The notes under the pieces were generated by a model. It was given only the letters and a program-made list of their open reading frames with translations. It was not told the origin of the DNA and made no database searches. From contig JAISTL010000270.1 in NCBI GenBank assembly GCA_031272615.1, positions 1-6,525 of the forward strand: DNA of 6,525 nucleotides, given 5' to 3'. Below, one piece after another: positions 1 through 5,587 of the stretch. Both the position numbers and the translations under genes were made by a program. Source of the stretch: Methylobacteriaceae bacterium (GTDB lineage: Bacteria; Pseudomonadota; Alphaproteobacteria; Rhizobiales; Beijerinckiaceae). The stretch's first letter is position 1. Every line of letters starts with the position of its first letter.

Positions 1-90
1 TATGTCCGACGCACTCCGAATCCCATACTCCTCAATAAATCGCGATAATAACTCTCGCTTCTCAACACTCAGTTCACGCCTCGTCGCCAT
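1..90 (-). CDS. IS256-like transposase, N-terminal fragment (runs off left edge)
   Basis: Only the first 30 codons are inside the window; the gene continues past base 1. The ATG at 90 is preceded by a perfect AGGAGG (98-103, minus strand) seven bases away, so the start is well supported; a GTG directly before it is too close to that site. The visible protein begins MATRRELSVEKRELL, continues with SRFIEEYGI and ends in SASDI. A basic start with an 'ELS.E.RELL..FIEEY....A.DI' pattern is what I recall at the N-terminus of IS256-family (mutator-like) transposases, which move DNA with a DDE catalytic domain. That domain would lie outside the window, so the assignment rests on N-terminal resemblance only. 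The codons include TTA, CGA and AGG, and the flanking DNA is AT-richer than the core genes, consistent with a mobile element. Alternative: another helix-turn-helix recombinase or regulator. Confidence 0.62.
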   Translation of the reverse strand, partial: MATRRELSVEKRELLSRFIEEYGIRSASDI

Positions 91-180
91 CACAATGCCT
101 CCTATGCCGCCGCTCACTATATATCACAGAAGGCCTCCGCGGCTCGCAAAAATTTACAGAGTTAACTTCACATTCTCTTT
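1..180 (-). mobile_element. Partial insertion sequence, transposase 5' end and outer end
   Basis: This covers the transposase start and the upstream bases that should hold one terminal inverted repeat. Reading outward from the gene, the minus strand shows a TATAGT box at 116-121 and then an AT-rich stretch at about 150-180 (TAAATTTTTGCG, AAGTTAACTCTG) that resembles a terminal repeat of this class. The right boundary is an estimate. The other end and the target duplication cannot be checked because the element leaves the window. G/C at 121-180 is 25 of 60, well below the core genes. Confidence 0.4.
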
Positions 181-276
181 CTCACCATGACTCTTCGACA
201 GCTTGGTATTTCGTATCAACCGGGTCTGTCGAACCGGCCCGGTCTCTCGGAAACGCAGCAATTCCAGCACACTCAA

Positions 277-774
277 TCACCTGATGGGGGTGATATCGAA
301 CCCCAGTTCCAGCGCCCGGGCGATGAAACGCTTGATATTCTCGCTCGCCCACTGTGTGCAGACAACGCATCTGCCGGTTCTGGTTTCAATCACCTCGTCG
401 TCAGACATGAAAAACCGCCTTTCCGGATCGGCATATCCCTTTTCTTTGACTTCTTTCCACGTTTGCACCACGCCAAGTGACCCCTGAATGCTTTTGTCAA
501 ACGTACCCGTCAATTTTTCCGCCGTGATATCGGGGTTCATGCCGGCGTACTTTTTGACAACCGCCAGAACCAGCCGGTTTTTCCCGTAATATTTCCCATC
601 GAACAGGTACTTTGTCGTATCCCGCCTGGACGGCATAACATCCGCGACATAGCTGTCGTATAAAGGTGCGTCGTTCCTTGACCCCGAACCGACACTCTGT
701 TTCAGAGCAGCGACTTCATCTTCGAGACGTGATACCCTGTCCATGAGTTCCAGTATGATCCTGTCATAGTTCAT
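277..774 (-). CDS. Unnamed accessory protein: N-terminal coiled coil plus conserved-looking C-terminal domain
   Basis: The 165-residue protein is not assigned to a named family. Residues 1-28 form a short amphipathic helix with regularly spaced I/L/V (IILELMDRVSRLEDEVAALK), a likely coiled coil for self-association. A polar linker (about 29-50) follows, then a compact domain (about 52-165). The domain has YLFDGKYYGKNRLVLAVVKKY (split here as YLFDGKYYGK and NRLVLAVVKKY), a 'DITAEKLTGTF' helix-turn-helix-like step, a 'QGSLGVV' turn, an 'RRFFMSDDEVI' strand, a CVVC pair (136-139) and a final helix ending LGFDITPI. I recall similar C-terminal domains in hypothetical and restriction-associated proteins, but I cannot name the family. 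There is no signal peptide or membrane segment, so it is probably cytosolic. The ATG at 774 keeps the whole coiled coil; its ribosome site is weak (AGAAAGA). An internal ATG at codon 11 is possible. It lies 97 bases downstream of the next gene on the same strand, perhaps co-transcribed. Confidence 0.72.
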   Translation of the reverse strand: MNYDRIILELMDRVSRLEDEVAALKQSVGSGSRNDAPLYDSYVADVMPSRRDTTKYLFDGKYYGKNRLVLAVVKKYAGMNPDITAEKLTGTFDKSIQGSLGVVQTWKEVKEKGYADPERRFFMSDDEVIETRTGRCVVCTQWASENIKRFIARALELGFDITPIR

Positions 775-819
775 TCACTTTGTCTTTCTTCTGGAGTTGT
801 TGACTGAAAGTAAAACCAA

Positions 820-846
820 ACTATATCATCCAGCCTTATCTTTCAA
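820..846 (-). promoter_or_regulatory. Possible weak promoter for the 165-residue gene
   Basis: On the minus strand TTGAAA (841-846) is followed after 15 bases by TATAGT (820-825). Both hexamers are close to the sigma70 consensus, but the spacer is shorter than the usual 16-18. It lies in the 97-base gap upstream of the gene starting at 774. Read-through from the promoter at 1684-1712 is an alternative source of transcription. Confidence 0.25.
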
Positions 847-871
847 TAACATTCCAGATAATAGACGTTTA

Positions 872-1558
872 TCATCCTCCTTCATCGTCGCCCGGCGCGT
901 TTCCGCCGGCAATCGATCCGGTAACAGTTTTGTCCCGGGCGGACCCAAACACATCCGTAACAACGTCCACTTCGGCGATGCCCGCCAGCTTCAGGGGAAC
1001 GACAAACATATTCCGCGGCGAAAGGAGGTCCTGGTGGTGTTTCTGCAAGCGGAAGATTTCAAGTTCCTCCATTCGCCCCTTTCCAAGCCCGACACCGGTG
1101 ATATGCGCCAGCTTCCAACCTCTCAGATTGACACTGGCTTCCTTGTTGGATGAAAGGCGGCAGCGGTATTTTGCTCTTGTCCGCTGTTCGCTTTTCAGTA
1201 TCATCGCCATCGGAATCATGTCGTTTTCCAACCATTGGCGGATTTCTTCCAGTGCGGGGACCTTCCCCGAACAGGCGAGAGAAAACGCCCATTGGGCGGG
1301 ACTGTTGTCGACGGGCACAAGAATCCGCCCGGAATGATGCCGTTTTTCCTCCCCACAGCCGTCGCCGGGTTTGCGGACGAACAATGGGAGTTCTTCGCAG
1401 GAAACCCATTCCTCCAGCAAGCGATCCCACTTGTCACAAATCTCCGGTAACGGTTCGGGACGGTCCGGCGAGTTCACCCAGAACTCGGCAATCGACATGA
1501 GATGAAACACGATTTGAGGGGGAAGCTGGGAAGGGCAATAGTGCAGCCGGTCAAACAC
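872..1558 (-). CDS. Unnamed accessory protein, 228 residues, GTG start
   Basis: I do not recognise a named family. The start is a GTG at 1558 with AAGGAG seven bases upstream (1566-1571). The frame stays open up to an ATG at 1642, but that extension (rich in Ala, Cys and Ser) lacks a ribosome site and lies in the predicted leader. The protein opens FDRLHYCPSQLPPQIVFHLM and then has IAEFWVNSPDRPEPLP, a Trp-rich helix, ILVPVDNSPAQWAFSLA, IPMAMILKSEQR, SSNKEASVNLRGWKLAHI, VGLGKGR and SPRNMFVVPLKLAG. The last 30 or so residues are polar and Gly-rich, probably a loose tail. There is no signal peptide or membrane helix. The order 'SN...GWKLAHI..VG' and later 'SP.NMFVVP' loosely resembles the His and Asn parts of HNH-type nucleases, but the final His is not evident, so that is speculation. 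It is the first gene behind the promoter at 1684-1712 and is followed on the same strand by the 165-residue gene. Confidence 0.7.
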   Translation of the reverse strand: MFDRLHYCPSQLPPQIVFHLMSIAEFWVNSPDRPEPLPEICDKWDRLLEEWVSCEELPLFVRKPGDGCGEEKRHHSGRILVPVDNSPAQWAFSLACSGKVPALEEIRQWLENDMIPMAMILKSEQRTRAKYRCRLSSNKEASVNLRGWKLAHITGVGLGKGRMEELEIFRLQKHHQDLLSPRNMFVVPLKLAGIAEVDVVTDVFGSARDKTVTGSIAGGNAPGDDEGG

Positions 1559-1565
1559 AGTTATT

Positions 1566-1571
1566 CTCCTT
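1566..1571 (-). promoter_or_regulatory. Ribosome binding site fixing the GTG start
   Basis: AAGGAG on the minus strand, seven bases before the GTG at 1556-1558. It decides for this start over the ATG at 1642, which has no comparable site. Confidence 0.75.
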
Positions 1572-1683
1572 CGATTGATGGGGTACCGCCAACCGCAACC
1601 GGCCGCGGCACATGTTGAACTCGAAGCCGGAGTGGGTTTCATAGTTGAGTATGAATCGCCTTCAACTTCGTTGTTATGGCGGT

Positions 1684-1712
1684 CTTGTAAAACATCCTTT
1701 TATATCTGTCAA
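1684..1712 (-). promoter_or_regulatory. Sigma70-like promoter of the accessory genes
   Basis: On the minus strand a perfect -35 TTGACA (1707-1712) is followed after exactly 17 bases by TACAAG (1684-1689), four of six matches to TATAAT. It sits in the most AT-rich part of the window (15 G/C of 60 at 1681-1740). Transcription would begin near 1677 and give a leader of about 120 bases before the GTG at 1558. The inverted repeat at 1643-1667 lies in this leader and could be an operator. Confidence 0.55.
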
Positions 1713-1919
1713 TATCTATCTTAGAAAAATAGTTGAAAATTGTTTTTTCCGGAATGCGGGTGCGCTGGGGTGGAACCGGTCGCCATACCAGCACTGTCAT
1801 ATCCCGCGGATTTAGTCACGGATTCCACGGCAATGTGGCGCGTCGCCCTCACGCTGATGGGCGTCGGTCAGCGCCTGATGTGAAATCACTCAACCCGCGC
1901 GGGCCAACGCCCGGCGGCG

Positions 1920-3359
1920 TCAGCACGCCGCCGCCCCCTGTTCGTCGCAGACGCGGGCGAGGCGCACCATGTTGGTGCTGCCGGATTTGCCGAAGGGAAT
2001 GCCGGCGACGATGGCGATGGTGTCGTTGAGGCCGGCGAAATTCTCTTCCAGCGCCGTGCGGCAGGCGCGGCAGACCATGTCGTCGACGCCGCCGGCGTCT
2101 TTGGTCTGCAGCGCGTGGACGCCCCAGATGAGCGCCAGGCGGCGCGCGGTTTCGATGTGCGGAGTCATCGCCAGGATGTTGGCGTTGGAGCGTTCGCGCG
2201 CCACGCGCAGCACCGTCTGGCCGGAATCGCTCCAGGCAACGATGGTTTTGACCTTCAACGCGTCGCACATGCGGTGGACGCCCACGGCGATGGCGTCGGC
2301 GGGGGTGTGTTCCGGCCGGTTCTCCACCAGGCCGACCATGGTCCAGTAGAGCTCGTCGCGTTCCACCTCGGCGGCGATGCGGCTCATGGTGGCCACCGCC
2401 TCGGCGGGGTATTGCCCGGCGGCGCTTTCCGCCGACAGCATGATGGCATCGGCGCCGTCATAGACGGCGGTGGCGACGTCCGACACCTCGGCGCGGGTGG
2501 GGATGGGGGCGGTGATCATGGATTCCAGCATTTGCGTGGCAATCACCACCGGTTTGCCGAGATTGCGGGCGGCGCGGACGATGCGCTTCTGGATGCCCGG
2601 CACCGATTCCGGCGGCATTTCCACGCCGAGGTCACCGCGCGCCACCATCAAGGCGTCGGACGCCCTGATGATGTCATCCAGGGCCGACACCGCCTGCGGT
2701 TTCTCGATTTTCGCCAGAACCCACACCTTGCCGCGGGAAATCCGGCGCACCTCCTCCAGGTCCTGCGGGCGCTGCACGAACGACAGCGCCACCCAGTCAA
2801 CCCCGGCGGCAACGGCGGCGCGCAAATCCGCCGCGTCCTTATCCGTCAGCGCCTTGAGCGGCAGGGTCGTGTCGGGAACACTGACGCCCTTGCGGCTGGA
2901 AATGGTCCCGCCGACCACCACCCGGGTGGTCAGGGAGCCGCGGGTCATCTTTTCCACGACAAGGCGCAGCTTGCCGTCATCGATGAGCAGGGTGTGGCCC
3001 GGCTCCACCGAACTGAGGATTTCCGGATGGGGAAGATACACCCGGGTTGCGTCTCCCGGGGCGGGGTCGGAATCGAGAATGAAGGGCTTGCCCGCCTCAA
3101 TCACCGCGTGGTCGCCGGCGAATTCCCCCAGGCGCAGCTTCGGTCCCTGAAGGTCGGCGAGCACGGCGATGGGACGCCCGTATTCGGCCTCGACCGAACG
3201 GATGATGTCGATTTTCTCCTGTATCTTCTCCCGCGGCAAATGGCTCATGTTGAGGCGGAATACGTCGGCGCCGGCTTCAAACAGGCGGGCGATCATGGCG
3301 CGGTTGTCGGACGCCGGGCCCAAAGTGGCGATGATTTTGGCGCGGTGTGAACGTCTCAT
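1920..3359 (-). CDS. pyk: Pyruvate kinase
   Basis: Cytosolic glycolytic enzyme: phosphoenolpyruvate + ADP to pyruvate + ATP. The 479 residues are a normal bacterial length, with all domains present. The barrel (about 1-69 and 167-340) contains the PEP and metal residues R35, N37, S39 (VFRLNMSH), the signature VLAKIEKP with catalytic K217 and metal ligand E219, RGDLG with D243, and ATQML with T275. The lid or B domain is about 70-166 and the C domain about 345-479. The motif ADLQGPKLRL gives L70, Q71, K74 and L77 at the positions equivalent to 113, 114, 117 and 120 of rabbit muscle enzyme. Lys117 with Leu113/Gln114 is the known mark of potassium-independent pyruvate kinases; the activity itself is inferred. 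The start ATG overlaps the stop of the DUF1036 gene (ATGA), and its ribosome site GGAGGA lies inside that gene, so translation is probably coupled. The protein ends in an Ala/Cys tail, GAAAC. Confidence 0.97.
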   Translation of the reverse strand: MRRSHRAKIIATLGPASDNRAMIARLFEAGADVFRLNMSHLPREKIQEKIDIIRSVEAEYGRPIAVLADLQGPKLRLGEFAGDHAVIEAGKPFILDSDPAPGDATRVYLPHPEILSSVEPGHTLLIDDGKLRLVVEKMTRGSLTTRVVVGGTISSRKGVSVPDTTLPLKALTDKDAADLRAAVAAGVDWVALSFVQRPQDLEEVRRISRGKVWVLAKIEKPQAVSALDDIIRASDALMVARGDLGVEMPPESVPGIQKRIVRAARNLGKPVVIATQMLESMITAPIPTRAEVSDVATAVYDGADAIMLSAESAAGQYPAEAVATMSRIAAEVERDELYWTMVGLVENRPEHTPADAIAVGVHRMCDALKVKTIVAWSDSGQTVLRVARERSNANILAMTPHIETARRLALIWGVHALQTKDAGGVDDMVCRACRTALEENFAGLNDTIAIVAGIPFGKSGSTNMVRLARVCDEQGAAAC

Positions 3360-3775
3360 GGCTCCTCCGAGCGGTCGATATCGGTCAATTGAATGGTCCA
3401 GTTGCGCAGGTTGCGCGTGTCGATTTCACGGAACGGCTTGCGATCATATCCGGCGGCGTAGCAATCGGCAACACCGCGGATGGTGAATTCGGTTTCCTTG
3501 ACGCACATCAGCGTCTGGCCGATCCAGCCGCCGCCGGTGACGGTATCCTCGGCGTAGATGTAGTAAAAGCGGGCGGCCAGCGGGCCGCGCAGCAGCGTCA
3601 CGCACCGGTGGGAGCGGATGTTCCACCAGCCTTCGGTGGTCCAGGTTTTCTCGGCGAGGTAGCCCAGCGCCACCTGGACGGTGTTGCCGGTCTGGTTGCA
3701 GATGCGCAGTTCCGCCTGCGCGGAAGAGGCAAGGGCGAGCAGCGCCGCCAGGGCGGCCGGCAGAGTTCTGTTCAT
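3356..3775 (-). CDS. Secreted DUF1036 family protein
   Basis: The product is 139 residues with a clear signal peptide: MNRTLPAALAALLALASSAQA, likely cut after AQA at about residue 21, which points to the periplasm or cell surface. The mature part begins ELRICNQTGNTV and has the DUF1036 pattern: ICN.TG, VALGY, W...GWW.I....C, then FYYIYAE, GGGWIG and a closing strand NWTIQLTDI. Four cysteines (26, 58, 91, 105) could form two disulfides in the oxidising periplasm. The molecular role of the family is not established. The start is uncertain: ATGs at 3775, 3781 and 3796 are all in frame. I chose 3775 because it gives the tightest signal peptide and a GGGA six bases upstream; 3796 also has a GGGA at a similar distance. 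It is first in an operon with pyk (stop and start overlap by ATGA), an arrangement I recall as common in Alphaproteobacteria. Confidence 0.88.
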   Translation of the reverse strand: MNRTLPAALAALLALASSAQAELRICNQTGNTVQVALGYLAEKTWTTEGWWNIRSHRCVTLLRGPLAARFYYIYAEDTVTGGGWIGQTLMCVKETEFTIRGVADCYAAGYDRKPFREIDTRNLRNWTIQLTDIDRSEEP

Positions 3776-3866
3776 GGACATTCCCAAGCGTTCCATAGGA
3801 TATCCCGCAGCAGGGGCGCAAAAACCATCACCCCCGGACACGACGCGCCGGGGCCAACGAGCCATC

Positions 3867-3893
3867 ATTACAAAACGCCGCCCTGTGATGCAA
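3867..3893 (-). promoter_or_regulatory. Possible promoter of the DUF1036-pyk operon
   Basis: On the minus strand TGTAAT (3867-3872, five of six to TATAAT) lies 15 bases after TTGCAT (3888-3893, three of six). The -10 is good, the -35 and the spacing are poor. It is the best candidate I see upstream of the operon, at a reasonable distance of about 70-90 bases from the possible starts. Confidence 0.27.
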
Positions 3894-4034
3894 CCGCGTG
3901 AACACACGTTCCCGGGTTTTTTCAGTCATGCCGTGGTTCAGGGGGTGATTTCAGTGGGAAAGACTTCTTTTCATGGTGCATTTCACCGGGAGTTGCTTTA
4001 TGGCGCTCACCGTTTGAGTGAAAAGGCGGTCCAC

Positions 4035-4796
4035 ATGAACCATGCTCCTGTTCTCCCCGAGGTGATCAACGGCGCGTTTGAAAGCGGGATACTGTTTTTG
4101 TGCGACCACGCCTCCAACGCCGTCCCGGAGGATATGCACGGGCTCGGCCTGCCGCCAGGCGAACTGCAACGCCATATCGGCTGGGATATCGGCGCCGCGG
4201 CGGTGACGCGCGCTCTCGCCGCGCAGTTTCGCGCGCCGGCGGTGCTGAGCACCTTTTCCCGCCTGGTGATTGACCCGAACCGCGGCCGTGATGACCCGAC
4301 GCTGGTGATGAAGATTTCCGACGGCGCCATTGTTCCCGGCAACCGCGACGCCGACGAGGCGGAAGTGGAGGCGCGCATCCGCCGCTTTTACGACCCCTAT
4401 GACCATGCCGTCGGCGGCATGATCGCCGCGGCGGTTGCCGCCGGGTTTCCGCCGGCGATCATTTCCATGCACTCGTTTACGCCGGTGTGGCACGGCACGC
4501 CGCGACCGTGGGAAATCGGCATTCTGTGGCGCGACGACGCGCGCCTGGCGGGGCCGCTGATGGAGTCCCTGAGAGGGCAGGGGTTTGTTGTCGGCGACAA
4601 CGAGCCCTATATCGGCGTGCTGGACGGCGACACCCTTTATCGCCACGCGTTGACGCAGGGGTTGAGGTTCGTGCTGATCGAGGTGCGGCAGGACCTCATC
4701 GCGACTCAGGAGGACACCGTGTTGTGGGCGCACATTGTGGCCCGGCATATCCGCACTCTCAGGCTCGGGTGCCGGAATGCCGGTGGGGCAATGTGA
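4035..4796 (+). CDS. N-formylglutamate amidohydrolase family protein
   Basis: The 253-residue protein matches the N-formylglutamate amidohydrolase family (PF05013-type). Characterised members such as HutG hydrolyse N-formyl-L-glutamate to formate and glutamate, using a metal. Family landmarks in order are LFLCDHASNAVP (21-31), HIGWDIGA (47-54), SRLVIDPNR (75-83), ISMHSFTPVW (143-152, H146), then IGILWRDD and the closing VLIEVRQDLI (213-222, E216). The conserved His and Glu residues needed for metal binding and catalysis appear intact. There is no signal peptide, so it is probably cytosolic. The start ATG at 4035 has AGGCGG five bases upstream (4024-4029). The frame is open further upstream, but that part reads unlike the family and runs toward the divergent DUF1036 gene. 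No hut (histidine degradation) genes are nearby, so the true substrate may not be formylglutamate. Confidence 0.9.
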   Translation: MNHAPVLPEVINGAFESGILFLCDHASNAVPEDMHGLGLPPGELQRHIGWDIGAAAVTRALAAQFRAPAVLSTFSRLVIDPNRGRDDPTLVMKISDGAIVPGNRDADEAEVEARIRRFYDPYDHAVGGMIAAAVAAGFPPAIISMHSFTPVWHGTPRPWEIGILWRDDARLAGPLMESLRGQGFVVGDNEPYIGVLDGDTLYRHALTQGLRFVLIEVRQDLIATQEDTVLWAHIVARHIRTLRLGCRNAGGAM

Positions 4797-4797
4797 C

Positions 4798-4822
4798 GGA
4801 GCGCGTTTCAAGGAGTCGCTCC
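4798..4822 (+). other. Hairpin after the amidohydrolase gene
   Basis: GGAGCG (4798-4803) pairs with CGCTCC (4817-4822) around a 13-base loop, starting two bases after the stop codon. No T-tract follows, so it is not a canonical intrinsic terminator. It could slow decay of the mRNA 3' end or be chance in GC-rich DNA. Confidence 0.3.
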
Positions 4823-4876
4823 CACCGCCAGTCCGCCGTGCGATTAAGCTTAAAGCGGGCAAGTTATGAATTCCTG

Positions 4877-4905
4877 TTGCCGGAAAGCCGGGAAACGGTT
4901 ATAAA
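4877..4905 (+). promoter_or_regulatory. Sigma70-like promoter of the small lipoprotein gene
   Basis: TTGCCG (4877-4882, four of six to TTGACA), a 17-base spacer and TATAAA (4900-4905, five of six to TATAAT) make a good housekeeping-type promoter. Transcription would begin near 4912, giving a leader of about 140 bases before the lipoprotein start at 5054. I see no known riboswitch pattern in that leader. Confidence 0.55.
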
Positions 4906-5053
4906 AACCAAAGGTATAAGCTCGGGTCAAAACGGAAAACTTGCAGCCGGACTACGACCGCTTCCATGGAGGAAAACGGCTTGTTCCCAACGGTTCCGGT
5001 TCGTCCGGGGCGGTTGTACCACATCACAGAGGGGCGTTTTCAGGAGACATATC

Positions 5054-5350
5054 ATGCGGATGTTTGTAATTGCCGCGGCGATTGCGCTGGCTTTGGCGGG
5101 GTGCCAAACCGCCGAGCAGTCCTACGCCAGCGCCAGAAGTACCTGCCGGGCTCAAGGCCTGAAGGGCGCGCAGTTTACCCGGTGCGTCAACGCGACCTAC
5201 GCGGCGAACCGCCGTCAGGCGCAGGATTCCGCCAATGCCGTAGCGGTGGGAGTTGTCGGCGGCGCCCTTCTCGGCGCGGCGCTGACCCATCATCATCACC
5301 GCTCTTATTACCGGCCGCGCTACCGGTATTACCGGGTCCGCTACCGGTAA
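5054..5350 (+). CDS. Small lipoprotein with glycine-zipper-like segment and His/Tyr/Arg-rich tail
   Basis: This 98-residue protein is predicted to be exported and lipidated. It starts MRMFVIAAAIALALAGC, a lipoprotein signal with lipobox LAGC and the lipid-bearing Cys at 17. Gln follows the Cys, which fits outer-membrane sorting rather than inner-membrane retention. The mature part has a polar section with two cysteines (31 and 44) that could form a disulfide, then a small-residue hydrophobic stretch AVAVGVVGGALLGAAL (62-77) like the glycine-zipper segments of envelope proteins. A His run (79-82) and a tail of alternating Tyr and Arg (RYRYYRVRYR) end the protein. The tail is encoded by a short repeat. 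The ATG at 5054 has AGGAGA a few bases upstream (5042-5047). It appears monocistronic, with a promoter at 4877-4905 and a terminator at 5422-5460. The family is not named; metal or cell-wall polymer binding by the tail is only a guess. Confidence 0.87.
   Translation: MRMFVIAAAIALALAGCQTAEQSYASARSTCRAQGLKGAQFTRCVNATYAANRRQAQDSANAVAVGVVGGALLGAALTHHHHRSYYRPRYRYYRVRYR
5318..5349 (+). repeat. Short direct repeat encoding the Tyr/Arg tail
   Basis: The 11-base word CGCTACCGGTA occurs at 5318-5328 and 5339-5349, offset by 21 bases or seven codons. A third related ACCGG lies between them. The repeat stays in frame and encodes RYR twice, so the tail may have grown by duplication. Confidence 0.6.
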
Positions 5351-5421
5351 CGGCGATCGTGCCGGGTTGACACCCGCCGGCCGACGGTGACGATTCACCG
5401 CGGTGTTTGGGGTTGCATTTT

Positions 5422-5460
5422 AGGGGAAGGGCCGGTTTCCGGCTCCTCCCCTTTTGTTTT
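5422..5460 (+). terminator. Strong intrinsic terminator of the lipoprotein gene
   Basis: A 14-base left arm (5422-5435) pairs with 5439-5452 around a TTT loop, with one mismatch (A-C) and one G-T wobble. The stem is rich in G/C and runs straight into TTTTGTTTT (5452-5460). It lies about 70 bases after the lipoprotein stop and insulates gapR from read-through. There is no matching A-tract on the other side, so it works on the plus strand only. Confidence 0.88.
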
Positions 5461-5484
5461 CCCGTGCCGGGCGCGTTCATATTC

Positions 5485-5513
5485 TTGCATTCCGGCGGGG
5501 CGGGCGTTAAGAG
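5485..5513 (+). promoter_or_regulatory. Possible weak promoter of gapR
   Basis: TTGCAT (5485-5490) and TAAGAG (5508-5513) are separated by 17 bases; each hexamer matches only three of six consensus bases. Because the strong terminator just upstream should block read-through, gapR needs its own promoter in 5461-5587, and this is the best placed candidate. Confidence 0.28.
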
Positions 5514-5587
5514 AGGCCGGTGAACGCCGGGAGTGAGCGGCGGTTTTCCCGGCGCGGCCAGGCTTGAGACCGCAAAAAGAGGATACG

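Larger units (their letters stand above)
1559..1919. other. Intergenic region between pyk 3' end and the accessory genes
   Basis: This stretch of about 360 bases holds no supportable gene. It contains the leader and promoter of the 228-residue gene, a small inverted repeat AGTTGA (1643-1648) / TCAACT (1662-1667) within that leader, and an AT-rich patch at about 1690-1750. Just past the pyk stop is a hairpin, CGGGC (1900-1904) with GCCCG (1909-1913) around a 4-base loop. It has no T-tract, so pyk termination is not of the canonical intrinsic type here. The rest (about 1750-1895) shows nothing recognisable. Confidence 0.6.

Noticed and set aside
1766..1795. Imperfect hairpin with GGTTCCACC-like loop on the minus strand, considered as part of a tRNA or terminator
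   Set aside because: It lacks the GGTTCRA T-loop pattern and acceptor stem of a tRNA, and no T-tract follows for a terminator.
2115..3350. Long plus-strand open frame of 411 codons opposite pyruvate kinase
   Set aside because: It is a mirror of a GC-rich real gene; the composition (His, Arg, Gly rich) is typical of antisense frames and the minus-strand pyk is certain.
3892..3922. Hairpin-like CGTG/CACG followed by GGGTTTTTT on the plus strand
   Set aside because: It looks like a terminator, but there is no plus-strand gene upstream and the stem is only about four pairs.
3951..4862. Minus-strand open frame of 303 codons opposite the amidohydrolase
   Set aside because: Antisense shadow: Arg/His-rich composition with no family resemblance, while the plus strand has all amidohydrolase landmarks.
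5367..5372. Perfect TTGACA after the lipoprotein stop
   Set aside because: No acceptable -10 box lies 16-18 bases downstream, and the strong terminator at 5422-5460 would stop transcription before gapR; it is more likely part of a GGGT/ACCC hairpin.
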